From the NCBI RefSeq assembly GCF_030658505.1, contig NZ_JAUTXR010000104.1, forward strand, positions 1 to 54,941: a stretch of 54,941 nucleotides of DNA, in the 5' to 3' direction. This DNA comes from Stenotrophomonas raiganjensis (SeqCode) (GTDB lineage: Bacteria; Pseudomonadota; Gammaproteobacteria; Xanthomonadales; Xanthomonadaceae). A program made the translations under genes and the position numbers. The notes below the pieces were generated by a model. It searched no databases. It was given only the letters and a program-made list of their open reading frames with translations, and was not told the origin of the DNA. Of the stretch, positions 8,747-16,972 are shown in pieces (positions within the stretch are counted from its first letter, which is position 1; each line of letters starts with the position of its first letter).

Positions 8747-9864
8747 ACCTGCTGTTCCCACTCGGCCTGGCCGCACTGGCTGCCTGGCTGCTGCCGCTGC
8801 TGATCCACCTGGCCCGGCGCCATCCCTACACACCACTGGATTTCGCCGCGCTGCGCTGGCTGCGCGCGCAGATCCGGCCGCGCCAGCGCATCCGCTTCGA
8901 TGACTGGCCGTTGCTGCTGGTGCGGCTGTTGTTGCTGGCGGCGCTGGCCTTGCTGCTGGCACGACCTGCATTGACCGGGCCTGCGCCAGCCCCCATTGCG
9001 TGGACAGTCGTTGCTCCAGGGCTGGACGCGACCGCACTACGTGGCACCGCCGAAGCGGGCAACTGGCACTGGCTGGCGCCCGGCTTCCCGGCCATTGATC
9101 AAGTGCCACCTGCGTCCACGGCCTCCCTGCCCAGCCTGCTGCGCGAACTGGACGCACAACTGCCTGCGGGCACCGCATTGACCGTGCACGTTCCCGATCC
9201 CCTGCCCGGCCTGGACGGCGCACGCCTGCAGCTGTCGCGCGAGGTGCAGTGGCGCCCGCAGCCGATACCGGTGAATGAGCCACCGAGTGCCGCAACGTCG
9301 CCGCGCCTGCGCGTGCACCGCGATGCTTCAGCCGCCGCCCAGCATTGGTTGAATGCACTGCAGCGCGCGTGGGGCGTGCAGGTGCCGCTCGCTCCTCTGG
9401 TGGCGGATGCGCTGCCCGAACGCGGCGAGATCGGCGTGTGGAGCCGCAATGGCGCGCTGCCGGCAGACTGGCAGGCGTGGCTGCAGGACGGCGGGCGTGT
9501 AGTGACTGCCGGCAAGCCTGCCGCCGAGGCCAGCATCCTGCTGCGCAACACCGAGGGCACCCCGCTGCTGTGGCAGCAACGCATCGGCCACGGTGTCCTG
9601 CTGTCTCTGCCCGGCGACTGGGATGCCTCAGGCAACGCTGCGCTGCGTGATCCACAGTTGCCGCGTGCCCTGCTGTTGGCCCTGCAACCGCCGGCGCCGC
9701 CACGCCTGGGTGATGCGCAGGACCAGGCACCACGCCGCGCCGTACTGCCTGCGACCACACCACCCGTGCGTGAACCAACCACTTGGCTGCTGCTGGCCAT
9801 CGTGCTGCTGTTCGCCCTGGAACGCTGGATGGCCAGCAGCACCCGGCGCAGGGTGGCGGCATGA
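8743..9864 (+). CDS. BatA-type membrane protein (N-terminal double-TM domain)
   Basis: 373 residues. The N-terminus has a membrane segment (LLFPLGLAALAAWLLPLLIHL), a conserved cytosolic loop (RRHPYTPLDFAALRWLR...RIRFDDWPLLLVRLLLL) and a second membrane segment ending near LARPAL, the layout of the BatA/aerotolerance N-terminal domain. A periplasmic region follows, then a C-terminal anchor (TTWLLLAIVLLFALERWMAS). No vWA domain is seen, so it is shorter than classical BatA. It overlaps both flanking genes by four bases, indicating strict coupling. Confidence 0.75.
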   Translation: MNLLFPLGLAALAAWLLPLLIHLARRHPYTPLDFAALRWLRAQIRPRQRIRFDDWPLLLVRLLLLAALALLLARPALTGPAPAPIAWTVVAPGLDATALRGTAEAGNWHWLAPGFPAIDQVPPASTASLPSLLRELDAQLPAGTALTVHVPDPLPGLDGARLQLSREVQWRPQPIPVNEPPSAATSPRLRVHRDASAAAQHWLNALQRAWGVQVPLAPLVADALPERGEIGVWSRNGALPADWQAWLQDGGRVVTAGKPAAEASILLRNTEGTPLLWQQRIGHGVLLSLPGDWDASGNAALRDPQLPRALLLALQPPAPPRLGDAQDQAPRRAVLPATTPPVREPTTWLLLAIVLLFALERWMASSTRRRVAA

Positions 9865-12038
9865 ACGCGTTGCAACGTGCCTGGCAGCGTGCGCGGCGCC
9901 GACGCGCCCTGATCACCCTGTTGCTTGGCCTGCCGTTGGCGCTGGCCGCCACCGCGCTGGCGCTGCGCCTGAGCGGCTTCGACATCGCCTGCGTGGTAGG
10001 CACCGCCGGCCTGCTCGCCTGCGCGGCCCTCGCCACCACGCACGCACGACGGCTGGACCGGCAATGGCTGCAGCGGCAACTTGATGCCAGCGGCACCAGC
10101 GAAGACAGTGCGGATCTGCTGTTCGCCGGAACCGCCACGCTCAATCCGCTGCAGCAGCGCCAACGCACGCACGTGCTGGCCACGCTGGAACGTGCAATGC
10201 CGGAGCTGCGCCCGCGCTGGCCGCGCGCGGCGCTGGCCCTGTGCTGGACGGCCGGCATTGCCATCGCACTGCTGGCACTCGGCTGGCCTCGCCCCAGCCC
10301 CAACGCCACCGCTGTCCATTCCACTACCTCCGATGGCACCACTGCCGCAGGTCCGCTGCACCTGCAGTCCAGCCGCCTGCGCATCGACGCACCGGCCTAC
10401 ACCGGCCAGGCCACGCTCACCCAGAATGCGCTGGATGCCAAGGTTGCCGCCGACAGCCGGCTGTCCTGGTCGTTGCGCTTCGACCGTGCACCGGACAAGG
10501 CGTGGCTGCAGTTCCACGATGGCCGTCGCCTGCCGCTGAGCGAACACGATGGCCAATGGCAGGCACAGGACGTGGCGCGCACGCCGGTGCTGTATCGCGT
10601 GGTGAGCGAACCGGCCCTGGCCGAGACCCGCCTGCATCGGCTGGACGTGGTGGCCGACCGTGCACCCTCGGTACGCGTGCTGGAACCGGCGGCCAGCCTG
10701 GTGCTTGCCACGCCCGGGCAGCGCCAATGGTCGCTGCGCTTCGAGGCCAGTGACGACCACGGCGTGGCCGCACAGGCAACGTTGTCGATCACCGCCACCC
10801 AGGGCAGCGGCGAGAACATCACCTTCGTTCGGCGCAGCGTCAGCCTCACCGGCACTGGCGAGCCAACCGCTCGGCGTTTCGCGCATACGCTCGACCTCGC
10901 CGCACTGGGGGCGCAGCCCGGCAACGATGTGATCGCCCAGCTGGAAGTCCGCGACAACCACACGCCCACGCCGCAGACCGGGCGCAGCAGCAGCGTGATC
11001 CTGCGCCTGCCCAGGGCCGAAGTCGCGCTCGGCGCCGAGCTGGAAGGCCGCATCAAGAAGACACTGCCCGCGTACTTCCGCAGCCAGCGGCAGATCATCA
11101 TCGATGCCGAAGCGCTGATCCGGCAACGGCGCAGCGTCGCCGCTGATGATTTCATCAAGCGCAGCGATGCGATCGGTGTCGACCAGCGCATCCTGCGCCT
11201 GCGCTACGGTCAGTTCCTGGGTGAGGAGAGCGAGGGTGCACCGAAGCCGCCGCCGACCAGCGACCTGCCGACCAGCGATGCGCCGGCCACCGACGACCAC
11301 GACGATCACGATCACGATCACGACCACGACGCCGGGGCCGAGGCCGGCGGGCACGACGCGCATGGCCATGATCACGGCGGCAAGGCGGCCAGTGCCGACG
11401 CAACACCGGTGTTCGGCAGCGCCACCGATGTGCTCTCCGAGTATGGCCACACCCATGACCACGCGGAGGCGGCCACCCTGCTCGACCCGCAGACCCGCGC
11501 CACGCTGAAGGCCGCGCTGGACCAGATGTGGTCGGCCGAAGGCGAGCTGCGCCAGGGCCGCCCGGAGCAGGCGCTGCCATATGCGTACAAGGCGCTGGGT
11601 TTCATCAAGCAGGTGCAGCAGGCCGAGCGCATCTACCTGGCCCGGGTCGGGCCGGAGCTGCCACCGATCGATGAAGGCCGGCGCCTCGGCGGTGACCGCG
11701 CCGGCCTGGCCAGCCGCGAGCTGCCGCTGGCCGCGCGCACTCCCCCCGATCCAGCCATCGTCGAAGCCTGGCAGCGCCTCGGCGATGACGCGGCCCCCCC
11801 CGACCTCGATGCGCTCGCCCGCTGGCAGCAACGCAATGCCGCCTACCTGCCCGACGCCCTCGATCTGGCCGCCGCCATCGAGCAGCTGCGCATCGAACCC
11901 GGTTGCCACGACTGCCGCCAGCGCCTGCGCGCGCAACTGTGGCGTGCCCTGCAGCGTCCACTGCCACAGGCGATGCGGCGCAGCGCGGCCGATGCGATGG
12001 GCCAGCGCTATCTTGATGCGCTGGAGGCGCAGCCATGA
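9861..12038 (+). CDS. DUF4175-like large membrane protein with His/Asp-rich loop
   Basis: 725 residues from the ATG at 9861, chosen because it makes an ATGA overlap with the previous stop; an upstream in-frame ATG lies inside the preceding gene. Two N-terminal membrane segments and a third near residue 115-135 precede a long periplasmic part with beta-rich and helical sections. At about residues 473-505 is a run of alternating Asp/His (DDHDDHDHDHDHD, then HDAHGHDHGG), a likely metal-binding linker. The family assignment rests on layout and operon context. The C-terminal part ends in CHDCRQRLRAQLW, with a Cys pair. Confidence 0.65.
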   Translation: MNALQRAWQRARRRRALITLLLGLPLALAATALALRLSGFDIACVVGTAGLLACAALATTHARRLDRQWLQRQLDASGTSEDSADLLFAGTATLNPLQQRQRTHVLATLERAMPELRPRWPRAALALCWTAGIAIALLALGWPRPSPNATAVHSTTSDGTTAAGPLHLQSSRLRIDAPAYTGQATLTQNALDAKVAADSRLSWSLRFDRAPDKAWLQFHDGRRLPLSEHDGQWQAQDVARTPVLYRVVSEPALAETRLHRLDVVADRAPSVRVLEPAASLVLATPGQRQWSLRFEASDDHGVAAQATLSITATQGSGENITFVRRSVSLTGTGEPTARRFAHTLDLAALGAQPGNDVIAQLEVRDNHTPTPQTGRSSSVILRLPRAEVALGAELEGRIKKTLPAYFRSQRQIIIDAEALIRQRRSVAADDFIKRSDAIGVDQRILRLRYGQFLGEESEGAPKPPPTSDLPTSDAPATDDHDDHDHDHDHDAGAEAGGHDAHGHDHGGKAASADATPVFGSATDVLSEYGHTHDHAEAATLLDPQTRATLKAALDQMWSAEGELRQGRPEQALPYAYKALGFIKQVQQAERIYLARVGPELPPIDEGRRLGGDRAGLASRELPLAARTPPDPAIVEAWQRLGDDAAPPDLDALARWQQRNAAYLPDALDLAAAIEQLRIEPGCHDCRQRLRAQLWRALQRPLPQAMRRSAADAMGQRYLDALEAQP

Positions 12039-13873
12039 ACGCCTCCGGTTTGAACCTGTGGATTGCGCTGGCACTCGCCCTGGTCGTGGTCATCACCAGC
12101 GTGCGCCAGCTGCGTGCAAGCACCACGCTCCCGGGCCGCCGGTGGATCGTGATCGCACTGCAGGTCGTTGCTGCCGCGCTGTTGTACTTCTGCCTGCGGC
12201 CTCCCAGCCATCAGCAACCCGCCGCTGGCCTGGTCGTGCTCGGCGCCGACGCCGACAAGGCCGGTGCGCTGCCGGCCAGCGGGGACCCGCTGCTGCTGTT
12301 GCCGGAAGCCGCTGATGTGCCTGGTGGCCGGCGCGTGCCCGACCTGGCCACCGCGCTGCGCCAGCTTCCGGCGTCCGCGCTGACCCTGGTGGGTGCCGGT
12401 CTGGCCGCGCGCGATCGCGACGTGGAACTGCCGCGCGAGGTGCACTGGCAACCGGCACCCGCACCGCGCGGGTGGATCGCATTGCGGCCACCCGCCGACG
12501 TCGCCCCGGGTGCGCGCTTCGAAGTGCAGGCACAGGCGAACGGCGTCGCGCACGCGAAGGCCGAACTGCTCGACCCGGCGGGCAGCGTGGTCGATCGCGC
12601 GGCGCCCGCCGGCGACGGCCGCGTTCAGCTCAGCGGTATCGCCCGCGCCGAAGGCCGCAGCGTGTTCCGGCTGCGCCTGCTCGACGCTGAAGGTCATGTG
12701 GTGGACAGCGTGCCGGTGCCGCAGCAGACCCTGCCGGCGGCGCCCTTGCGCCTGCTGGCGCGTTCCAGCGCGCCCGGGCCGGAACTGAAGTATCTGCGCC
12801 GGTGGGCCACGGACACGGGCCTGCGCGTGCAGGTGCAGGCCGATACCGGCGCCGGGCTCAGTGTGGGCGATGGCGTGGTCCCGCTCGATGCTGCAACACT
12901 GGCACGCAGCGACCTGCTGCTGCTGGACGAACGCGGCCTGGCGGCATTGAGTACGGGCCAGCTCGCCGCCGTGCGCCAGGCGCTGCGCGATGGACTGGGC
13001 GTGCTGGTACGCAGCGCAGGGGTACCATCGGCCAGTGCGCGCCAGCGCCTCCGCGATCTGGGCCTGCCCGTACAGGGCGATGGCAGCAGCCGCACCCTCG
13101 AACTTCCCGGCGATGGCGAAAGCGCGGTCCTCGCCGCGCGGCGTGGCCCGCTTGCCGCAGGTACGCTGCCGACCGGCTACGGCGAAGAAGCCGACCGCAG
13201 CTCGCACGGTGCCTCACTGCCGGCACTGGAAGCCCTGTTGTTGCAGGCGCCGGGCAGCAATGCGCTGCTGCACGATCACACCGGCGAGGCTGTCGGCGGC
13301 TGGCGCGCGGTCGGCAAGGGCCGCATCGGCCTGCTGCCCATCACCGACAGCTGGCGCTGGGTGCTGGCCGGCCGCGACGACCGCCACGGCGAACTCTGGA
13401 GCAGCGTGGTCACCACGCTGGCGCGCGCGCAGGGCAGCGCTGATGCGCTGTGGTCGCCGCAGCCGATCAGCTGGTCAGGCGAACGACAGGCGCTGTGCGG
13501 CGTGCAGGCGCCACTGCAGGTCTTCAACGCGCATGGCGCTGGAGTGCCGCTGGTCGCCGATGGCACGTCGGCCCTGCGCTGCGCCGGCTGGTGGCCGCGC
13601 GAGGCTGGCTGGCAGCGCCTGCGGCAGGGCGACAGCGTTGTCTGGCGCTATGTATTCGACCCGAAAGACGCAGCGGCACTGCATCGGCAGGCGATGATCG
13701 ATGCGACCACGCAGGCCCTGGCCCGCAGCGCGCCCCTTGCTGCACAGGCCACGCAGCCGGTGACCGGCTCACGCTGGCCGTGGTGGCTGGCCTTCGTGCT
13801 GTGCGCTTCGCTGCTGTGGTGGCTGGAACGGCGGCGCGCACACGCCCCTCGATTGACGCAACCAGCACCGTAG
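12035..13873 (+). CDS. Membrane-anchored periplasmic protein, function unknown
   Basis: 612 residues, ATGA overlap with the DUF4175-like gene. Two membrane segments lie near the N-terminus (LWIALALALVVVITSV and IVIALQVVAAALLYFCL), then about 500 periplasmic residues, then a C-terminal anchor (WPWWLAFVLCASLLWWLERRRAHA). The middle resembles the beta-sandwich/amidotransferase-like periplasmic proteins that end MoxR-DUF58-BatA operons, but no active-site residues can be named. It is the last gene of the operon. No clear intrinsic terminator is seen in 13874-14036. Confidence 0.6.
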   Translation: MNASGLNLWIALALALVVVITSVRQLRASTTLPGRRWIVIALQVVAAALLYFCLRPPSHQQPAAGLVVLGADADKAGALPASGDPLLLLPEAADVPGGRRVPDLATALRQLPASALTLVGAGLAARDRDVELPREVHWQPAPAPRGWIALRPPADVAPGARFEVQAQANGVAHAKAELLDPAGSVVDRAAPAGDGRVQLSGIARAEGRSVFRLRLLDAEGHVVDSVPVPQQTLPAAPLRLLARSSAPGPELKYLRRWATDTGLRVQVQADTGAGLSVGDGVVPLDAATLARSDLLLLDERGLAALSTGQLAAVRQALRDGLGVLVRSAGVPSASARQRLRDLGLPVQGDGSSRTLELPGDGESAVLAARRGPLAAGTLPTGYGEEADRSSHGASLPALEALLLQAPGSNALLHDHTGEAVGGWRAVGKGRIGLLPITDSWRWVLAGRDDRHGELWSSVVTTLARAQGSADALWSPQPISWSGERQALCGVQAPLQVFNAHGAGVPLVADGTSALRCAGWWPREAGWQRLRQGDSVVWRYVFDPKDAAALHRQAMIDATTQALARSAPLAAQATQPVTGSRWPWWLAFVLCASLLWWLERRRAHAPRLTQPAP

Positions 13874-14036
13874 GCGTGTAGCCCCACCTCGACAGCAGCG
13901 GCCTCCTCTACGCATACCAGCAGCCTGGCCCAGCAGTGTCGGCTGGACCGGGCAGTGCCGGAACCGCTGGATTTGCCCTGTGCGGGCCCCCCGAGGCAGA
14001 CTGATGCATGGACGGACAGCTCCATTGGAGGGAGCC

Positions 14037-14123
14037 ATGATCGACACGATGTCGCGCGCATCACGCACATTCCTATCCCCCGCCATCGCGTATCGGCCGC
14101 CTTCGGCCGAGGTGCGCCGATGA
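14037..14123 (+). CDS. Possible 28-residue leader peptide coupled to the igaA-like gene
   Basis: ATG at 14037 is preceded by GGAGGGAG (14027-14034), the best ribosome-binding site in the area. The frame runs 28 codons and its TGA (14121-14123) overlaps the ATG of the next gene (ATGA). The large gene itself has no good SD, so translation may be handed on from this short ORF. The peptide (starting MIDTMSRASR) has no recognisable domain. Whether it is a real product or just a translation ramp is unresolved. Confidence 0.4.
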   Translation: MIDTMSRASRTFLSPAIAYRPPSAEVRR

Positions 14124-16252
14124 GCTTCTTCATCGTCGCCAAGATCATCCTGCTGCTGGTGGCGCTGGTGGCTTGGCTGAACTACCAGTCGCGGCGCAAG
14201 GACAACCAGAACGCGCTGGCCGCCCTGCGCCGCACGCCGGTCGTCCGTGAACTGCAGGACGACGAAGCACTGGCCCTGGAGCCGCTCCGCGTCGCCCACG
14301 GCCTTGCGTGGGAAACCGGCGTGCGTCGCCTGCGCGGCCGCTTCAGCCGCCACGGCATCATCGCCAACGGCGTCGAAACCCTCCACGACACCCTCGGTGG
14401 CGTGGACGTGCTGCTGCCCTACGATGCGCCCTCGTTCCTGGCCGAGGACAACGATGCCGACGTTGTGCTGACGGAGCGCCAGGCCATCGTGGTGCGGATC
14501 AATGATTTTTCCGTTGTCGAAGGACGCAGCCGCAGCCTGCATGACGGCCGCGGCGACGTGCTCCCGCCGGGTGCCCCGCCGCTGCCCGCGCCGCCGTCCC
14601 TGGCCGCGCAGCCGGTCACCACGCTGGAAGAGCGTGCCGAGACCCTGGAGGAAGCGCAGCTGCGGCGGCGGCCCGCGTTCGGATGGCTGCCCGCCGGCTT
14701 CTGGATCGTCGCGCTTTCACTGCTGTTGACGGCCACCATCGCCGACCTGGGAGATGCGCTGCCGCTGGTCATGCTGCTGGCCGTTGCGGCGGCCCTGGCC
14801 GGTATCGTGTGCCAGCTCCGCCCACCGCTGCGCAGGATCCAGCCTGGCCGGGTCCGCCGGGTAGAAGGCGTCCTGCATCGGCTGGACATGCCCAATCCGA
14901 TGAATGCCGCGCTGCGGCTGCAACGCTTCTTCGTCGGCGACAGCCTGCAGGTACAGGTCCCGGCGCACTGGCAGCAGTGCGGGCGCCTTCCGCTGCAGCA
15001 GAGCGTGCAGCTGGACATCACCCAGGACACCGGTGACGTCCTGTCGATCGGCCCGCACTGGTCACGGGTGGATGAACAGCGCCGTTTCCCGCCGATCCGC
15101 TGGGGCGGCAGCCTGCTGCTCCTGGTGATCGCGCTGCTGGGGGCGGTGACCGCACTGCTGGCCGGTGATGGCGACGACCTCCGCCTGGCCTGGCATGGGC
15201 TGCAGGGCACCCAGACGCGGACTGACAGCAGCGCCGACAGCCTGCTGCAGGATCCTCCGCAGCCCGGTGACCGCGTGCGGCTCAGTGGAGAAGGCCAATG
15301 CGAACTCGCGTTGACCCGGCTGGCCGATACCGGTGCGGAGGTGGTGCTTCCGGACTGCGCGCGGATGCGCTGGGGCGCCACGACGGTGGTGTTGCCTGCG
15401 CTGTCGGTGCCCGACCCGCTGCTGTCGCTGTATCGCGGCAGTTTCGTCGATGCGCAGAAGGACAGTTATACGTCGATGCTGCGCATGCTGATGATGCAGC
15501 AGATCAGCGACCCCTATCAGCAGGCGCTGATGGCCGCGCGCGGCGAGCAGCAGATCGTGACGGGGCTCGGCCGCATGGTCGATACGGTCGAAGCCGCCTG
15601 CGCGGTCGGCCTGAGCGACTGCGCAGGGCTGCAGCAGTCCATCGTTCGCGCGCTTGGTGCAACGGTGGAGGTGGACGGCCAGGACACCGCACTGGACGAC
15701 TGGCCGAAACTGGCCCAGCACATGCGCCGGCTGGCCGCCGAGGGCGAAGACGGGATGTACATGACCGGCAGCGACCTCGCCGCTCTGCATGGAATCGCCC
15801 GCGAGCATGCCGGTACCGCCATCGCCACCCGGTTGGCAGCGCTCACACCGCAGTTGATCAGCCTGCAGCGCGGCGGCGTGGTGCTTGAACTGCCCGACGA
15901 CCTGCGTGCCGGGGCGCAACACGCACCGCAGGACCCCGTACGTTCCGATACCGTGCTCGATCGTTGGCAGGAGGCGGCGACGGTGGTCACAACCCCTGTG
16001 CCGTTCTCGTTGCAGGGGCTCGTGCTGTCCTCCCGGCAGGACGCAGGCGGCCTGCGCCTGCGCGTGGAACCCGGTGCCTCCGACGAACGCATCCAGCGTG
16101 CAGTGGCCAGCAGCCTGATGCTGCTGCTGTCACTGGCGCTGATCGTGGTGCAGGCGGTCCTGCTGGCGCGGGGCATCCTCCGCGCCCGCGCCCGGCGACG
16201 CGCACTCGACGCCGACCTGCAGTCACGCCCGGCACCGGGCCAACCGGCCTGA
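14120..16252 (+). CDS. IgaA/UmoB-family inner-membrane protein (tentative)
   Basis: 710 residues, essentially the length of E. coli IgaA (YrfF). One N-terminal membrane helix (FFIVAKIILLLVALVAWL), a cytoplasmic region, a two-helix cluster at about 195-235, another helix near 325-345, a periplasmic domain, and a final helix near 670-690 match IgaA topology. Local parallels recalled from IgaA include GD-x-x-R-x-SG-x-G-x-C and D-C-x-x-x-x-W in the periplasmic part. IgaA represses the Rcs stress phosphorelay in enterobacteria; no Rcs genes are in this window. Start chosen for the membrane helix and the ATGA overlap with the short leader ORF. Confidence 0.65.
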   Translation: MSFFIVAKIILLLVALVAWLNYQSRRKDNQNALAALRRTPVVRELQDDEALALEPLRVAHGLAWETGVRRLRGRFSRHGIIANGVETLHDTLGGVDVLLPYDAPSFLAEDNDADVVLTERQAIVVRINDFSVVEGRSRSLHDGRGDVLPPGAPPLPAPPSLAAQPVTTLEERAETLEEAQLRRRPAFGWLPAGFWIVALSLLLTATIADLGDALPLVMLLAVAAALAGIVCQLRPPLRRIQPGRVRRVEGVLHRLDMPNPMNAALRLQRFFVGDSLQVQVPAHWQQCGRLPLQQSVQLDITQDTGDVLSIGPHWSRVDEQRRFPPIRWGGSLLLLVIALLGAVTALLAGDGDDLRLAWHGLQGTQTRTDSSADSLLQDPPQPGDRVRLSGEGQCELALTRLADTGAEVVLPDCARMRWGATTVVLPALSVPDPLLSLYRGSFVDAQKDSYTSMLRMLMMQQISDPYQQALMAARGEQQIVTGLGRMVDTVEAACAVGLSDCAGLQQSIVRALGATVEVDGQDTALDDWPKLAQHMRRLAAEGEDGMYMTGSDLAALHGIAREHAGTAIATRLAALTPQLISLQRGGVVLELPDDLRAGAQHAPQDPVRSDTVLDRWQEAATVVTTPVPFSLQGLVLSSRQDAGGLRLRVEPGASDERIQRAVASSLMLLLSLALIVVQAVLLARGILRARARRRALDADLQSRPAPGQPA

Positions 16253-16261
16253 GCCGCGCGG

Positions 16262-16768
16262 CTACTTCACCGGCGGTGCGTCGCCAGCATTCTGTTCCTG
16301 GGAAAACAGCAGCGCACGCCGCTGCTGTTCGGCACTGAGTTCAGGCGGTGGCCGCGCGACCGCCGCCTGGATCTGCGCCGGCCCACCGGTGAGCTTGTTC
16401 ACGCCCTTGGCGGCCGCCATCACGCCCTTGACCACGCCCATCATGATGTAGCCACCGCCCATGCTGACCTGCTCCGGCGACGGTGGTTCACTCCAGTCGC
16501 GGCTGAAGCGGTTGTCACCGAACTTCACCGGGTTCTTGAAGCGGTACAGGTCCAGCGGCTCGTCATCGGGCTTGAGCGCACGCACTTCGCCAAGGGTGGT
16601 GACGTTGTCCTGCGGCAGGGGGATGGATGCCGGCGCGGTGGTTGCCGCCGACGCATCTGCCGGGGGAACGGGCGCAGGATCAGGCGTCGCCTGCTGCGCC
16701 TGCGCAAAGCCGGCCAGCAGCAGGTTGGCCAGCAGTGCTCCCTGCATTCCACGTCGTGCCACAGCCAT
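16262..16768 (-). CDS. Small secreted hypothetical protein
   Basis: 168 residues. A hydrophobic N-terminal stretch ending in AGFAQAQQA looks like a Sec signal peptide, with cleavage after AQA. A Pro/Ala-rich linker follows, then a charged region (LKPDDEPLDLYRFKNPVKFGDNRFSRDW) and a glycine-rich hydrophobic stretch (SMGGGYIMMGVVKGVMAAAKGVNKL). The C-terminus is Gln/Arg-rich. I recognise no family. It converges on the igaA-like gene with a nine-base gap that contains the palindrome AGCCGCGCGGCT. A downstream in-frame ATG at 16747 is an alternative start. Confidence 0.65.
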   Translation of the reverse strand: MAVARRGMQGALLANLLLAGFAQAQQATPDPAPVPPADASAATTAPASIPLPQDNVTTLGEVRALKPDDEPLDLYRFKNPVKFGDNRFSRDWSEPPSPEQVSMGGGYIMMGVVKGVMAAAKGVNKLTGGPAQIQAAVARPPPELSAEQQRRALLFSQEQNAGDAPPVK

Positions 16769-16830
16769 CCACCTGTTGGTTGCGTCCAGCGCCCAAGGAT
16801 ACGGATGCGGGCTTCAGATTTCGTTGCCAC

Positions 16831-16892
16831 TGCAGTGACTGTTCAGCCCCTGGAACAGCTTCGATGCCAGGGGCTCTGAACGGTTCACTGCA
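16831..16892. repeat. Imperfect inverted repeat between divergent genes
   Basis: GTTCAGCCCCTGG (16841-16853) pairs with CCAGGGGCTCTGAAC (16867-16881) with a two-base bulge. The pairing extends outward through TGCAGTGA (16831-16838) and TCACTGCA (16885-16892). It lies in the shared upstream region of the secreted protein gene and the helicase gene, so it could be regulatory as well as repetitive. Confidence 0.5.
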
Positions 16893-16972
16893 TCCCACGC
16901 CGGTGTCTCACATCCTGAGACGTGGATGTGGTGCCATGTGACCCCTCGCAAACCGTCCCGGCTCCACCTCCC

